Notes: generated from the sequence alone by a model not told the origin. A stretch of 64,000 nt of DNA from Kluyvera genomosp. 3 (GCA_002211745.1 CP022114.1:4434645-4498644); one strand, 5' to 3'; shown: positions 9,927-19,827, numbered from the stretch's first letter. Numbers and translations are program-made.

Positions 9927-10133
9927 TTAGGCCATTTCGGTCTGAAGACGCAGTACGTGACGGTTTACTTCAGACATCACAGAAAGGTGCTGGATGTCTC
10001 TGACTTTTGGGATAAGAATTTTACCCTTATCAAATTCAAAAGCGCCAACGTCCTTGATATACAACCGTCCACGAAACAGGGTCTTAACATACTTCGCAAC
10101 CTGAAGCGGGTTGTAGCGTTGGAAAATTTTCAT
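9927..10133 (-). CDS. ytfK: YtfK, DUF1107 protein, stimulator of SpoT-dependent (p)ppGpp accumulation
   Basis: 68 residues, intact, almost identical to E. coli YtfK ('[20 protein letters not shown]' at the N-terminus, '[19 protein letters not shown]' in the middle). It is a small cytosolic alpha/beta protein. In E. coli it was reported to bind SpoT and shift it toward (p)ppGpp synthesis under phosphate or fatty-acid starvation. AGGAG precedes the ATG at 10133 on the minus strand. Its usual neighbour paeA is now about 4.4 kb away because of the inserted sugar cluster. Confidence 0.9.
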   Translation of the reverse strand: MKIFQRYNPLQVAKYVKTLFRGRLYIKDVGAFEFDKGKILIPKVRDIQHLSVMSEVNRHVLRLQTEMA

Positions 10134-10456
10134 TCTAATCTCCTGCGAGTACTACGCCCTAGTTGATCCACATTTGGCTTCAACGCTCCGGGGCGCAAAG
10201 TGAAGTACTCGTTAACTATAGTCCATAACAACAGAGGTCCTCTATCATAGAGGTCCTAATTTACTTTTTTATTACAATAATTCAGAACATTCTTTTCAGC
10301 TATACGACGAAGACAGTATAAGGCTTCATTTTCGTGAGATTGTGTGCGTTCCTCCACAAACTGGCACCGCCTTTGCGGGAAAACTCCATTAATCGCACTT
10401 ATGATTAAAAGCATCGACCAAGTGGTCGGATCACCTGCATATAAAAAGGAAAAACC
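10134..10456. other. Divergent intergenic region ytfK / ytfJ
   Basis: About 320 bases without a gene. It holds two direct copies of AGAGGTCCT (10233-10241 and 10249-10257, 16 bp apart), the first of which extends into the near-palindrome AGAGGTCCTCT, followed by an AT-rich stretch. It must carry the promoters of both divergent genes. I could not assign -35/-10 boxes with confidence. Confidence 0.4.
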
Positions 10457-11009
10457 ATGACTCTACGTACGCTTCTTGCGCTTTCATGCCTGTTAATGCC
10501 GTTAATGGCAGCCGCACATAATTTCACAAATGGACAACGCGTGGCCCCGTTGGCGTGGCCGATCGCGGTGAACTCATTCTTGATAACGATAAGTTTAGCT
10601 ATAAAAGCTGGAATAGCGCGCAGCTCCCGGCAAAGTGCGCGTCGTGCAACATATTGCCGGACGTTCGTCAGCGAAAGAGAAAAACGCCTCGTTGATTGAA
10701 GCCATTAAGGCCGCCAATCTGCCGCACGATCGCTATCAGACCACCACCATCGTGAATACCGATGACGCCATTCCGGGTTCATCGATGTTTGTGCGCAGCA
10801 GCATTGAAAGCAATAAGAAGCTGTTCCCGTGGTCGCAGTTTGTCGTCGATAGCGACGGCGTAGTGCGCAAAGCCTGGCAGCTTGAAGAAGGCAGTTCAGC
10901 GATTGTGGTGCTGGATAAAGACGGGCGAGTGCAGTGGGCAAAAGACGGTGGCCTGACGGCGGCAGAAGTGCAGCAGGTCGTCGCCCTGCTGCATAAGCTG
11001 TTGAATTAA
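10457..11009 (+). CDS. ytfJ: YtfJ family periplasmic protein (apparent frameshifts)
   Basis: Reconstructed as 184 residues, the same as E. coli YtfJ. A signal peptide covers about residues 1-20 ('[16 protein letters not shown]'). The mature part has a thioredoxin-like layout with '[20 protein letters not shown]', '[26 protein letters not shown]' and '[18 protein letters not shown]'; the redox Cys pair of true thioredoxins is absent. The function is unknown. Two single-base losses in G runs (near 10553 and 10629) explain the breaks. The ATG follows AAAAAGGAAAAACC. Its stop overlaps the stop of convergent cysQ by a few bases. Confidence 0.87.
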
Positions 11010-11750
11010 AAAATTGAAACGCGGAAGCCGGGTTAAGGAACGATTCGCGCGGGGTGTAATCCAGCGTTTTACCCTGCCAGTCGTTGACGTGCGCGCCGGC
11101 AGCGGCGGCGACAGCGTGTCCTGCCGCGGTATCCAGATGTTGGTTGGTCCGAAGCGCGGGTATAGCTGCGCTTCGCCTTCCGCCACCAGGCAGAACTTCA
11201 GCGAGGAACCAATCGACGCCGTATCATGCTCGCCTAACTGTTGCAGATACTCTTTCAGCTCGTCATCGTTGGCATAGTGCGAGCGGCTAACCACCACTTT
11301 CGGCGGGTTAGCGTCGCGCACCTGAATTTGCTTACGCACGCCGCACTCTTCTTTCCACGCCTTGCCGTTGGCGGCGCTATACATCACCTTCAGCACCGGC
11401 GCGTAGACCACACCCAGCACCGCTTTACCGTTCTCAATTAGCGCGATGTTGACGGTGAATTCACCATTGCGTTTGATGAACTCCTTGGTGCCGTCCAGCG
11501 GGTCCACCAGCCAATAGCGCTGCCAGTGCTGGCGCTCGTCCCAGCCCGGCGGATCTTCTTCGGAGAGAATCGGGATTTCCGGCGTCATCGCCTTCAGGCC
11601 TTTGATAATCACATGGTGAGCGGCGATGTCGGCCGCGGTCACCGGCGAATCATCTTTCTTGCTGGCGATGTCTAACGGCTGCTTACCATCGTACACGTCC
11701 ATGATGGCATCGCCCGCATCGCGCGCAAGCTGACAGACTTGTTCTAACAT
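11006..11750 (-). CDS. cysQ: 3'(2'),5'-bisphosphate nucleotidase CysQ (apparent frameshifts)
   Basis: Reconstructed as 248 residues. It hydrolyses 3'-phosphoadenosine 5'-phosphate (PAP) to AMP and recycles this sulfate-assimilation by-product. It belongs to the inositol-monophosphatase fold: 'LSEEDPPGW' and '[26 protein letters not shown]' carry the metal-binding Glu and Asp residues. The C-terminal metal ligand motif 'WDTAAGHAV' is recovered once a G is restored near 11133. A second G is missing near 11028 ('FLNPGF'). The start ATG at 11750 follows GAGGTGG. It is convergent with ytfJ and divergent from cpdB, which acts on related 3'-nucleotides in the periplasm. Confidence 0.9.
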
Positions 11751-11962
11751 TTTCCACCTCGTTAAAATTACAGTGGTGTTAACTTATTGTTTTATTTATA
11801 TCGTATTGCCGCTTAATCCGCTATTCCCATCATCGTTCCGGATAACTGTGAACCGCTGCCGATTTCCCGTCATGATTTTCTGGCATGATTCACATCCTTG
11901 TAAGCAACAGAAAACAAATACATTTAAATCTGTGTCTTAGATCGAAAAAAAGGATGCCTCTG

Positions 11963-13906
11963 ATGATCAAGTTTAGCGCAACGCTTCTGGCCACGCTGAT
12001 CGCCGCCAGCGTCAATGCGGCAACGGTGGACCTCCGTATCATGGAAACCACCGATCTTCATAGCAATATGATGGATTTTGATTACTACAAAGATACCGCC
12101 ACCGAGAAGTTCGGCCTGGTCCGCACGGCGAGCCTGATTAACGCCGCTCGCGACGAGGTGAAGAACAGCGTGCTGGTGGATAACGGCGACGTTATTCAGG
12201 GTAGCCCAATGGGCGACTACGCGGCAGCAAAAGGGTTGAAGCAGGGCGATACGCACCCGGTGTATAAAGCGATGAACCTGCTCGACTACACGGTGGGCAA
12301 CCTCGGCAACCACGAGTTCAACTACGGTCTGGATTATCTGCACAAAGCGCTGGCGGGTGCGAAATTCCCGTACATTAACGCCAATATCATCGACGTTAAG
12401 ACCCAAAAACCGATGTTTACTCCGTATCTGATTAAAGAAACGGACGTAGTCGATAAAGATGGCAGCAAGCACACGCTGAAAATCGGCTATATCGGCTTTG
12501 TGCCGCCGCAGATCATGACCTGGGATAAAGCCAACCTGAGCGGCAAAGTCACCGTTAACGACATCACCGAAACCGCCCGCAAGTACGTGCCGGAGATGCG
12601 CGCCAACGGTGCGGACGTGGTGGTGGTGATTGCCCACTCCGGCCTCTCTGCCGATCCCTACCAGGCGATGGCGGAAAACTCGGTCTACTACTTAAGCCAG
12701 GTACCGGGCGTTGACGCCATTATGTTCGGCCACGCCCACGCGGTGTTCCCGAGCAAAGACTTCGCCAGCATTAAAGGCGCGGATATCGCCAAAGGCACTC
12801 TGAATGGCGTTCCCGCGGTCATGCCGGGGATGTGGGGCGATCACCTGGGCGTGGTCGATCTGGTGCTGAACAATGACAGCGGCAAATGGCAAGTGACCTC
12901 GGCACAGGCGCAGGCGCGACCGATTTACGATGCGGCGGCGAAGAAATCGCTGGCGGCAGAAGACAGTAAGCTGGTCGATGCGCTGAAGGCCGACCACGAC
13001 GCTACGCGTGAGTTCGTCAGCAAGCCGATCGGGAAATCCTCCGACAACATGTACAGCTACCTGTCGCTGGTGCAGGACGACCCAACCGTCCAGGTGGTTA
13101 ACATGGCGCAGAAGGCCTACGTTGAGCACTATATTCAGGGCGATCCGGATCTGGCGAAACTGCCGGTGCTGTCTGCCGCCGCGCCGTTTAAAGTGGGTGG
13201 CCGTAAGAACGATCCGGCCAGCTATGTCGAAGTGGAAAAAGGCCAGCTCACCTTCCGCAACGCCGCCGATCTTTATCTCTACCCGAACACCCTGGTGGTG
13301 GTCAAAGCCAGCGGCAAAGAGGTGAAAGAGTGGCTGGAGTGCTCTGCCGGGCAGTTCAACCAGATCGATCCGCACAGCAGCAAGCCGCAGTCTCTGATCA
13401 ACTGGGACGGCTTCCGCACCTATAACTTCGACGTGATTGACGGTGTGAACTATCAGGTTGATATCACTCAGCCTGCACGTTATGACGGTGAATGTCAGGT
13501 CGTTAACCCGAAGGCCGAGCGTATTAAGCATCTGACCTTCAACGGCAAGCCGATCGATCCAAACGCCACGTTCCTTGTCGCCACCAACAACTACCGTGCC
13601 TACGGCGGTAAGTTCGCGGGCACGGGTGACAGCCACATTGCCTTCGCCTCGCCGGACGAAAACCGCTCGGTGCTGGCGGCCTGGATTGGCGCCGAGTCGA
13701 AGAAAGCCGGTGAAATTCACCCGGCGGCGGACAACAACTGGCGTTTAGCGCCGATTCACAGCGACACCAAACTGGATATCCGCTTCGAAACCTCACCGTC
13801 AGAAAAAGCGGCGGCGTTTATCAAAGAAAAAGCGCAGTATCCGATGAAACAGGTGGCGACCGATGATATTGGCTTCGCGATTTATCAGCTGGATTTGAGT
13901 AAGTAA
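11963..13906 (+). CDS. cpdB: 2',3'-cyclic-nucleotide 2'-phosphodiesterase / 3'-nucleotidase CpdB
   Basis: 647 residues from the ATG at 11963, identical in length to E. coli CpdB and intact. Signal peptide '[20 protein letters not shown]' directs it to the periplasm. The N-terminal metallophosphatase domain has 'METTDLHSN', '[10 protein letters not shown]', '[11 protein letters not shown]' and '[10 protein letters not shown]' (the dinuclear metal ligands). The C-terminal 5'-nucleotidase substrate domain has '[13 protein letters not shown]'. It converts 2',3'-cyclic nucleotides to nucleosides for scavenging. In-frame ATGs exist upstream (11885, 11954), but the AAAGGA at 11949 is best spaced for 11963 and the signal peptide starts there. 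Confidence 0.95.
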   Translation: MIKFSATLLATLIAASVNAATVDLRIMETTDLHSNMMDFDYYKDTATEKFGLVRTASLINAARDEVKNSVLVDNGDVIQGSPMGDYAAAKGLKQGDTHPVYKAMNLLDYTVGNLGNHEFNYGLDYLHKALAGAKFPYINANIIDVKTQKPMFTPYLIKETDVVDKDGSKHTLKIGYIGFVPPQIMTWDKANLSGKVTVNDITETARKYVPEMRANGADVVVVIAHSGLSADPYQAMAENSVYYLSQVPGVDAIMFGHAHAVFPSKDFASIKGADIAKGTLNGVPAVMPGMWGDHLGVVDLVLNNDSGKWQVTSAQAQARPIYDAAAKKSLAAEDSKLVDALKADHDATREFVSKPIGKSSDNMYSYLSLVQDDPTVQVVNMAQKAYVEHYIQGDPDLAKLPVLSAAAPFKVGGRKNDPASYVEVEKGQLTFRNAADLYLYPNTLVVVKASGKEVKEWLECSAGQFNQIDPHSSKPQSLINWDGFRTYNFDVIDGVNYQVDITQPARYDGECQVVNPKAERIKHLTFNGKPIDPNATFLVATNNYRAYGGKFAGTGDSHIAFASPDENRSVLAAWIGAESKKAGEIHPAADNNWRLAPIHSDTKLDIRFETSPSEKAAAFIKEKAQYPMKQVATDDIGFAIYQLDLSK

Positions 13907-13911
13907 ACAAC

Positions 13912-13947
13912 GAGCCGACACAGGCGTTTTACGCCTGTGTCGGGCTC
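13912..13947. terminator. Strong hairpin between cpdB and ytfH
   Basis: An 11-bp perfect stem (GACACAGGCGT / ACGCCTGTGTC, loop TTT) extended by GAGCC/GGCTC after a one-base bulge. It sits between convergent genes and includes the ytfH stop codon. There is no clear T-run, so termination strength is uncertain. Confidence 0.55.
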
Positions 13948-14315
13948 TGTTGCGCCATCACCAACGGCAAGTTCACCTCAATCCAGTCCGCCAGCGCCGC
14001 CACCTTTTCGCTCACCTCTTCTCCCAACGGGGTCAGGCTATACTCTACATGCGGCGGTACCACCGGGTAGGAAACGCGGTTGATAAAGCCATCCTGCTCA
14101 AGCGCCTGCAACGACTGGGCGAGCATTTTTTCACTCACGCCGCCCATTTTACGCCGCAGGTCGCTAAATCGGTGCGTGCCCTCACGCAGCGCCACCAGAA
14201 TCAGTACGCCCCAGCGGCTGGTCACATGTTTGAGTACGTCTCGCGAGGGACAGCGCTCGGCAAATAAATTGCCGTTACGCATCTTTTGCGTCAGCGTCGG
14301 ATTATTTTCTTTCAT
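13929..14315 (-). CDS. ytfH: HxlR-family transcriptional regulator YtfH
   Basis: 128 residues, intact. It contains the HxlR-type winged helix: 'CPSRDVLKHVTSRWGVLILVALREGTHRFSDLRRKMGGVSEKMLAQSL' (conserved Cys near residue 18, then helix-turn-helix), and the wing 'VPPHVEYSLTPLGEEV'. HxlR proteins are small dimeric redox- or quinone-responsive regulators. It is transcribed divergently from ytfG, a quinone oxidoreductase, and probably controls it; the YodB/QorR families show the same regulator-oxidoreductase pairing. Confidence 0.88.
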   Translation of the reverse strand: MKENNPTLTQKMRNGNLFAERCPSRDVLKHVTSRWGVLILVALREGTHRFSDLRRKMGGVSEKMLAQSLQALEQDGFINRVSYPVVPPHVEYSLTPLGEEVSEKVAALADWIEVNLPLVMAQQSPTQA

Positions 14316-14324
14316 ACTTACCTT

Positions 14325-14365
14325 TCTGTACGTACTTACTAAAAGTTAGCTAAGGTGTTAGCTTA
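14325..14365. promoter_or_regulatory. Candidate YtfH operator in the ytfH/ytfG intergenic region
   Basis: The 84-bp divergent gap contains two GTTAGCT copies 12 bp apart (14345 and 14357), the first within the palindrome TTAGCTAA, next to the palindrome GTACGTAC. Placement between regulator and target supports an operator. The site has not been matched to a known motif. Confidence 0.35.
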
Positions 14366-14399
14366 CCACAACACCATACGAACACGAAGGAGAATACCC

Positions 14400-15247
14400 A
14401 TGATCGCGATTACCGGAGCCACCGGCCAACTGGGCCAACAGGTGTTTGCTAACCTGCTCAACGCCACTGCCGCCAACCAACTCGTTGCCGTTGTCCGTAA
14501 CCCGGCAAAAGCCGAAGCGCTAAGCCAGAAAGGCGTCGTTGTGCGTCAGGCCGACTACGGCGACGAAGCGGCGTTAACCAGGGCCCTGCAAGGTGTCGAT
14601 AAGCTGCTGATTATCTCCTCCAGCGAAGTCGGCCAGCGCGCGCCGCAGCACCGCAATATCATCAACGCCGCGAAAGCCGCAGGCGTAAAATTCATCGCTT
14701 ATACCAGCCTGCTGCACGCCGACACTTCTCCGCTGGGGCTGGCCGACGAGCACGTCGCCACGGAAAAAATGCTGGCCGACTCCGGCATTCCTTTCGCGCT
14801 GCTGCGCAACGGCTGGTATACCGAAAACTATCTGGCGAGCGCGCCTGCCGCGCTGGAACACGGTGTGTTTATCGGGCTGCCGGTGAAGGCAAAATCGCCT
14901 CCGCGACCCGCGCAGACTACGCCGCTGCCGCCGCGCGCGTGATAGCCGAAGACGGTCATGCCGGGAAGGTATATGAACTGGCGGGCGATCACGGCTGGAC
15001 GCTGAGTGAACTGGCCGCTGAACTGGCAAAACAAAGTGGTAAGAACGTGGTTTACCAGAACCTGAGCCAGGCGGATTTTGCCGCCGCGCTGAAGAGCGTT
15101 GGCCTGCCTGCCGGACTGGCTGACATGCTCGCAGACTCGGACGTCGGCGCCTCGAAAGGCGGCCTGTTCGACGACAGTCATACGCTCAGCAAACTGATTG
15201 GTCGCCCGAGCACGTCCCTTGCCGAGAGCGTCAAAGGTATCCTGTAA
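14400..15247 (+). CDS. qorB: NAD(P)H:quinone oxidoreductase 2, QorB/YtfG (apparent frameshift)
   Basis: Reconstructed as 282 residues (E. coli QorB 286). It is an NmrA-like atypical short-chain dehydrogenase: 'MIAITGATGQLGQQV' is the NAD(P)-binding motif at the very N-terminus. 'SSSEVGQRAPQHRNIINAAKAAGVKFIAYTSLLHAD' and 'LRNGWYTENYL' match E. coli QorB closely. The enzyme reduces quinones with NADPH in the cytosol. The ATG at 14400 follows GAAGGAG. One G is missing near 14873 ('FIGAAGEGKIASATRADYAAAA' after repair). It is divergent from its likely regulator ytfH. Confidence 0.9.
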
Positions 15248-15328
15248 GCGTTAAGAATAGGTTAAATGGGGTAGCGCCTCCGCGGGTCATCTCTGATAAT
15301 GAAGGGATGACCCGGAGGGAGAAGTGAC

Positions 15329-16152
15329 GTGGAAGGCGTACCAGAACAGTTCAACGACGAGAAAGACAGCGCGCGCTTTCGCCACCTGGCGCAGGTGCCG
15401 GGCCTGGAGCTGTACCACGCCCATATCTCGCGTTACGCCTTTGAGCCCCACACCCACGAAGCGTTTGGTATCGGCGTGATTGAAGCCGGGCCGAACGCTT
15501 TCGTTATCGTGGTACCCAGCACGTTGCGCCCACCCACTCTATCGTCACCATGAATCCGGACGAGCTGCATACCGGCGAAGCAGAAACCGCCGACGGCTGG
15601 CGTTACCGGATGATTTATCTCGACCCCGATCTGCTTGAAAGCGTCACCGGCATTCGCCACTGGTGGTTTGCCGATGCCACCCGTCACGATCCGCTTCGCG
15701 CGCTGCAAATTGGCCGCCAGATCCATGCCTTATGGCACACCGACGATCCGCTGGCGCAGAAAGGGCTGCTGCTGGATTTAATCGATACATTCCAGCCGCT
15801 GGCCTGTCACGCGCCGGTGCTGGCCGAAGGAATTCACCGCTTCGCCCACGTCCGCGACTATCTGTACGACAACTACATGCATCCGATCACGCTCGATGAG
15901 CTGGCAAACGTCGCGGCGCTGAGCCCGTGGCACTTCCAGCGCCAGTTTAAGGCCCACTTCCACGTCACGCCGCACCAGATGCTGATGGCGGTACGCCTGT
16001 GGCGCGCCAAAGAGTTTCTCACCCGCGGCATGCCTGCTGCCGAAGTCGCAGCGGCCACCGGCCTGACCGATCAGTCTCATCTCACCCGAGCCTTTACCCA
16101 GCGCTATGGCATTACCCCCGTGCGTTATCAAAAACAGGTCATCCGTCGCTAA
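15329..16152 (+). CDS. AraC-family transcriptional regulator (apparent frameshift)
   Basis: Reconstructed as 274 residues from a GTG start at 15329, 8 bases after GGAGGGAG. The N-terminal cupin domain includes 'YHAHISRYAFEPHTHEAFGIGVIEAG' with the metal-site-like His cluster. The C-terminal DNA-binding domain includes 'ITLDELANVAALSPWHFQRQFKAHFHVTPHQ' and 'AAEVAAATGLTDQSHLTRAFTQRYGITPVRYQ'. One G appears lost near 15490. It lies 74 bases upstream of the exporter gene ytfF in the same direction. In E. coli ytfG and ytfF are adjacent, so this gene is an insertion. Control of ytfF is likely by position; the effector is unknown. Confidence 0.8.
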
Positions 16153-16226
16153 TCAGCAATCTCGTACAATACTGAATCCATTTCCCTCCTACACTTTGCG
16201 CATGTTTAACCGAAGTGGATATCACG

Positions 16227-17190
16227 ATGATTAGCGGTGTGCTGTACGCCCTGTTAGCGGGTTTGATGTGGGGCTGATTTTTGTAGGGCCGCTTATCGTG
16301 CCGGATTACCCGGCAATATTACAGTCGATGGGCGCTATCTGGCGCTGGGCTGATAGCCCTGCCGCTGGCCTGGCTGGGCCGCGCACGCCTGTGCCAGCTC
16401 ACGCGCAAAGACTGGTGGACGGCGCTATGGCTCACCATGATGGGCAACCTGATTTATTACTTCTGCCTGGCCAGCGCGATTCAGCGCACCGGTGCGCCTG
16501 TTTCCACGATGATCATCGGCACATTGCCGGTGGTGATACCGGTATTCGCCAACCTGCTTTATAGCCAGCGCGACGGCAAGCTTTCCTGGCTGCGGCTGAT
16601 GCCCGCCCTGGTACTGATCGGTTTTGGGCTGCTGTGCGTCAACGTCGCCGAGCTGCATCAGGGGCTACCGAACTTTAGCGGCTGGCGCTACGGCTCGGGC
16701 ATTGCGCTGGCGAGTATTTCGGTGGTGTGCTGGGCGTGGTATGCGCTACGCAACGCCCGCTGGCTGCGAGAGAATCCGCATCAGCCGCCATTAATGTGGG
16801 CGACCGCACAGGCGCTGGTGACGCTGCCGGTTTCCATCGTGGGCTATATTGCGGCCTGCGCATGGCTAAATACCCAGACGCCGGATTTCTCACTGCCTTT
16901 TGGCCCACGTCCGGCGGTATTTATTGGCCTGATGATGGCCATCGCCGTGCTGTGCTCGTGGGTCGGCGCGCTCTGCTGGAACGTGGCGAGCCAGCGGCTA
17001 CCGACGGTGATCCTCGGCCATTGATTGTCTTTGAAACGCTGGCGGGGCTGCTGTACACCTTCCTGTTGCGCCAGGAGATGCCGCCAATACTGACGCTAAG
17101 CGGTGTTACCCTGCTGGTTATCGGCGTGGTGATTGCGGTGCGCTCGAAACCGCAGAAACCGGCGGTGGTGCCGGTTTCGGGGATGCCTGA
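16227..17190 (+). CDS. ytfF: EamA/DMT-family transporter YtfF (apparent frameshifts)
   Basis: About 322 residues when repaired. It matches E. coli YtfF closely ('MISGVLYALLAGLMWGLIFVGPLIVP', 'SAIQRTGAPVSTMIIGTLPVVIPVFANLL', 'CWNVASQRLPTVILGPLIVFETLAGLLYTF'). It has ten predicted membrane helices in two EamA repeats, an inner-membrane exporter of unknown metabolite. Bases are missing near 16273, 16332, 16349 and 17019. A further loss near 17180 would place the stop at TGA 17188-17190, where E. coli YtfF also ends. Without it the frame runs through the REP repeat to 17323, which looks artificial. The ATG at 16227 lies 75 bases after the AraC-family gene. Confidence 0.85.
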
Positions 17191-17270
17191 TGGCGCTGCG
17201 CTTATCAGGCCTACAAGGACGGTACGACCTCATGTAGGCCGGATAAGGCGTCCACGCCGCCATCCGGCAA
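17185..17270. repeat. BIME (two REP units)
   Basis: Two imperfect palindromes in opposite orientation: GCCTGATGGCGCTGCGC... with its partner TATCAGGCCTACA, then TGTAGGCCGGATAAGGCG... ending in CCATCCGGCA. This is the standard enterobacterial BIME layout. It lies between convergent ytfF and the chemoreceptor gene, and the ytfF stop probably falls in its first bases. Confidence 0.85.
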
Positions 17271-17285
17271 GGCGCTCGCTGTTAC

Positions 17286-18935
17286 CTAAAAGGTTTCCCA
17301 GTTCGCTTCGCTCAGCGGCGTAGATTTTGCCGCCGGAGCGAAAGCTTTCTTCACCGGTGCGGGCTGGCGCTGCTGCTGGCGGCTGATTTTAAACACGGCT
17401 ACCGTTTGGTTCAGGCGTGCAGCCTGCTCCTCCAGCGCGGCGGCCGCACTGGCCGACTCTTCCACCAGCGAGGCGTTCTGCTGCGTGACGCGGTCCATCT
17501 CGGCAACCGCCTGACCCACCTGATCGATACCGCGGCTCTGTTCATCAGAGGCCGAGGCGATTTCGCCCATGATATCGCTGACGCGGGTCACCGCGTTGAC
17601 GATCTCCGCCATCGTCTCTCCGGCTTCGTGTACCAGCGCGGAACCGGCGCTGACGCGATTGCCCGAGTCATCAATCAGCGCTTTAATCTCTTTTGCCGCC
17701 TGGGCGCTGCGCTGCGCCAACGTACGCACTTCCCCGGCAACCACCGCGAAACCACGCCCCTGTTCGCCCGCACGCGCGGCCTCTACCGCGGCATTCAGCG
17801 CCAGAATATTGGTCTGGAAGGCAATGCCATCAATCACGTTGGTAATCTGCGCAATTTTGCTGGAACTGGCGGCGATTTCGTCCATTGTGCGCACCACGCC
17901 GTCAACCACATTACCGCCCTTCTGCGCCGTTTCCGAAGCGTTATGGGCCAGTTGCGTCGCCTGACGGGCGTTATCGGCGTTCTGCTTCACCGTCGCGGTC
18001 AGTTGTTCCATGCTGGCTGCCGTCTCTTCCAACGACGCCGCCTGTTGCTCGGTGCGCGAAGAGAGATCGTTGCTGCCGGCAGAGATTTCGCCCGCACCGG
18101 TATAGATGGTATCTGCGCCTTCACGCACCACGCCTACGGTCTTCGCCAATGATTGCTGCATGTCGTTGACGTTACGCGCCAGAAGGGCCATTTCATTGCT
18201 GCCCTCGGTATTGATGTCGTTGGTCAAATCGCCTTCTGCGATATGCCGAATGTGCGCCATCACGTTATGCAACGGCTTGAGCAACACGCGCTGCATGGCT
18301 ATCCAGCTCACCACAATCACCGCCACCACCAGCAGCATGATCGCGCCAAGCGTCCACAGAATACGCACATAGTCGCTTTCATTTTGTTTGATGCCGGCAT
18401 TCGTCAACGACGCCTGCGCCGCGCGCCAGTCTTGATAGACAGCCTGCATCGCCCGCTGCTTCTGTTCGGCATTCTGCTTGAACATCTCCTCCAGCTTGCC
18501 TTCCGCCAGCAGCTCATTCATGCGTGCCAGCGTGGCGGAATAGATGCCGTACTGTTTCTCCAGGCTGTCCGACAGGTGACTATCCAGCCCCGGCGTTTCT
18601 GGCAGCGCGTAATATTTGTCGTAATGATGTTTTGCTTCAGCCAGCAGATTATTCGCCGTATCGACCAGCGTTTTCAGTTCGCCGCCGTTGACGCTGCTCG
18701 CCATCGTCCCCTGCAGACGCAGCATGCCGCGGTTAAGGGTCACGCGAGCCTGGTTAAGGCTAATCCATGCGTCGGTAAACTCGGCCACGTTCTGGCTGGA
18801 AAGCTGAGAGACGGTAAAGTTCTGCTTATCGTTATTCAGCGCGCGTACAAATACACCGGCTGAAATCATCTGCATCGCGCCCAACGCGACCAGAACAACA
18901 ATCAGTACGGTGATTACTTTTATTCTTTTAAACAT
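17286..18935 (-). CDS. Methyl-accepting chemotaxis protein, Tsr/Tar type
   Basis: 549 residues, intact. TM1 is at about residues 6-29. A four-helix-bundle periplasmic domain runs to ~188, with '[12 protein letters not shown]' matching the ligand-binding arginine region of Tsr/Tar. TM2 is at ~190-212, the HAMP domain follows, and the signalling domain holds the highly conserved hairpin tip '[35 protein letters not shown]'-type sequence. The C-terminus 'NWETF' is the CheR/CheB docking pentapeptide, so this is a high-abundance type receptor. It senses an attractant, probably an amino acid, which is inference. A near-perfect sigma-28 promoter lies 36 bases upstream. ATG at 18938 is an alternative start. 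E. coli has no gene here. Confidence 0.93.
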   Translation of the reverse strand: MFKRIKVITVLIVVLVALGAMQMISAGVFVRALNNDKQNFTVSQLSSQNVAEFTDAWISLNQARVTLNRGMLRLQGTMASSVNGGELKTLVDTANNLLAEAKHHYDKYYALPETPGLDSHLSDSLEKQYGIYSATLARMNELLAEGKLEEMFKQNAEQKQRAMQAVYQDWRAAQASLTNAGIKQNESDYVRILWTLGAIMLLVVAVIVVSWIAMQRVLLKPLHNVMAHIRHIAEGDLTNDINTEGSNEMALLARNVNDMQQSLAKTVGVVREGADTIYTGAGEISAGSNDLSSRTEQQAASLEETAASMEQLTATVKQNADNARQATQLAHNASETAQKGGNVVDGVVRTMDEIAASSSKIAQITNVIDGIAFQTNILALNAAVEAARAGEQGRGFAVVAGEVRTLAQRSAQAAKEIKALIDDSGNRVSAGSALVHEAGETMAEIVNAVTRVSDIMGEIASASDEQSRGIDQVGQAVAEMDRVTQQNASLVEESASAAAALEEQAARLNQTVAVFKISRQQQRQPAPVKKAFAPAAKSTPLSEANWETF

Positions 18936-18970
18936 CATTTGCCTTTTTGTGCAGGTGATCTGAAGTCTCA

Positions 18971-18997
18971 CTATCGGCAGCACGACGGGCTTATTTA
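18971..18997 (-). promoter_or_regulatory. Sigma-28 (FliA) promoter of the chemoreceptor gene
   Basis: Reading the minus strand, TAAA (18997-18994) is followed after exactly 15 bases by GCCGATAG (18978-18971). The FliA consensus is TAAA-N15-GCCGATAA, so only the last base differs. Location 36 bases before the start codon fits. It puts the receptor in the late flagellar regulon. Confidence 0.88.
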
Positions 18998-19117
18998 ATC
19001 GATTCAGGTCTTACCAGCGCTATTCTCAATAAGATTCAGCACGTTAAAGGGAAATAATTTTTTGTGACAACCATCACTTAAAATCCTCTCCCCATAAAGG
19101 GGTATATCCTCGCCATA

Positions 19118-19140
19118 AAGATGCATTTAAAATACATCTT
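19118..19140 (+). promoter_or_regulatory. NsrR operator upstream of ytfE
   Basis: A 23-bp dyad made of AAGATGCATTT, one A, then AAATACATCTT. This fits the established NsrR box (two 11-base arms separated by one base). It lies 26 bases before ytfE, the best-known NsrR target. The regulator gene nsrR is in the same window at 40412-40836. Confidence 0.9.
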
Positions 19141-19166
19141 ATATTATTGATGACGAGGTAACTGCT

Positions 19167-19827
19167 ATGGCCTTTCGCGACCAACCTTTAGGCGAGCTGG
19201 CGCTCTCCATCCCACGCGCATCCGCGCTGTTCCGTAAATATGATATGGATTACTGCTGCGGCGGTAAGCAGACGCTTGGCCGTGCGGCCACTCGCAAAGA
19301 TCTGGACGTTGCCGTGATTGAGGCCGAGCTGGCGAAACTGGCAGAAGAACCGGTGGAAAAAGACTGGCGTGCCGCGCCGTTGGCCGAAATCATCGACCAC
19401 ATCGTGGTGCGTTATCACGACCGTCACCGTGAACAGCTGCCGGAGCTGATTCTGCAGGCGACCAAAGTGGAACGCGTGCACGCCGACAAGCCGAACGTAC
19501 CGAAAGGGCTGGCCAAATACCTGACCATGCTGCACCAGGAGCTTTCCAGCCATATGATGAAAGAGGAGCAGATTCTGTTCCCGATGATCAAACAGGGATG
19601 GGTAGCCAGGCCATCGGCCGATTAGCGTAATGGAAAGCGAGCACGATGAAGCGGGCGAACTGCTGGAAGTGATCAAGCACACGACCCAGAACGTCACCAT
19701 TCCGCCGGAAGCCTGCACCACCTGGAAGGCGATGTACAACGGCATCAACGCGCTGATTGACGACCTAATGGAACACATCAGCCTCGAAAATAACGTGCTG
19801 TTCCCGCGCGCGCTCAAAGGCGAATAA
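19167..19827 (+). CDS. ytfE: Iron-sulfur cluster repair di-iron protein YtfE (RIC) (apparent frameshifts)
   Basis: Reconstructed as 220 residues, as in E. coli. The N-terminal ScdA-type domain has '[18 protein letters not shown]' with the Cys-Cys pair near residue 30. The C-terminal hemerythrin-like four-helix bundle has His and Glu ligands in '[20 protein letters not shown]', '[17 protein letters not shown]', '[12 protein letters not shown]' and '[17 protein letters not shown]', forming a non-heme di-iron centre. It repairs clusters damaged by nitric oxide or peroxide in the cytosol. Two bases are missing near 19596 and 19618 ([16 protein letters not shown] after repair). The start follows GACGAGGTAACTGCT. 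Confidence 0.93.

Noticed and set aside
9915-10166. A plus-strand frame opposite ytfK
   Set aside because: It is fully antisense to the conserved ytfK gene and lacks a convincing start region.
12692-13720. A 342-codon open frame on the minus strand across cpdB
   Set aside because: It lies wholly antisense to a well-conserved intact gene, has a composition typical of a mirrored GC-rich frame and no recognisable domain or ribosome site.
17406-18863. Long plus-strand frames inside the chemoreceptor gene
   Set aside because: The minus strand codes for a full-length receptor with every expected domain; the plus-strand frames are rich in His/Arg and match nothing recognisable.
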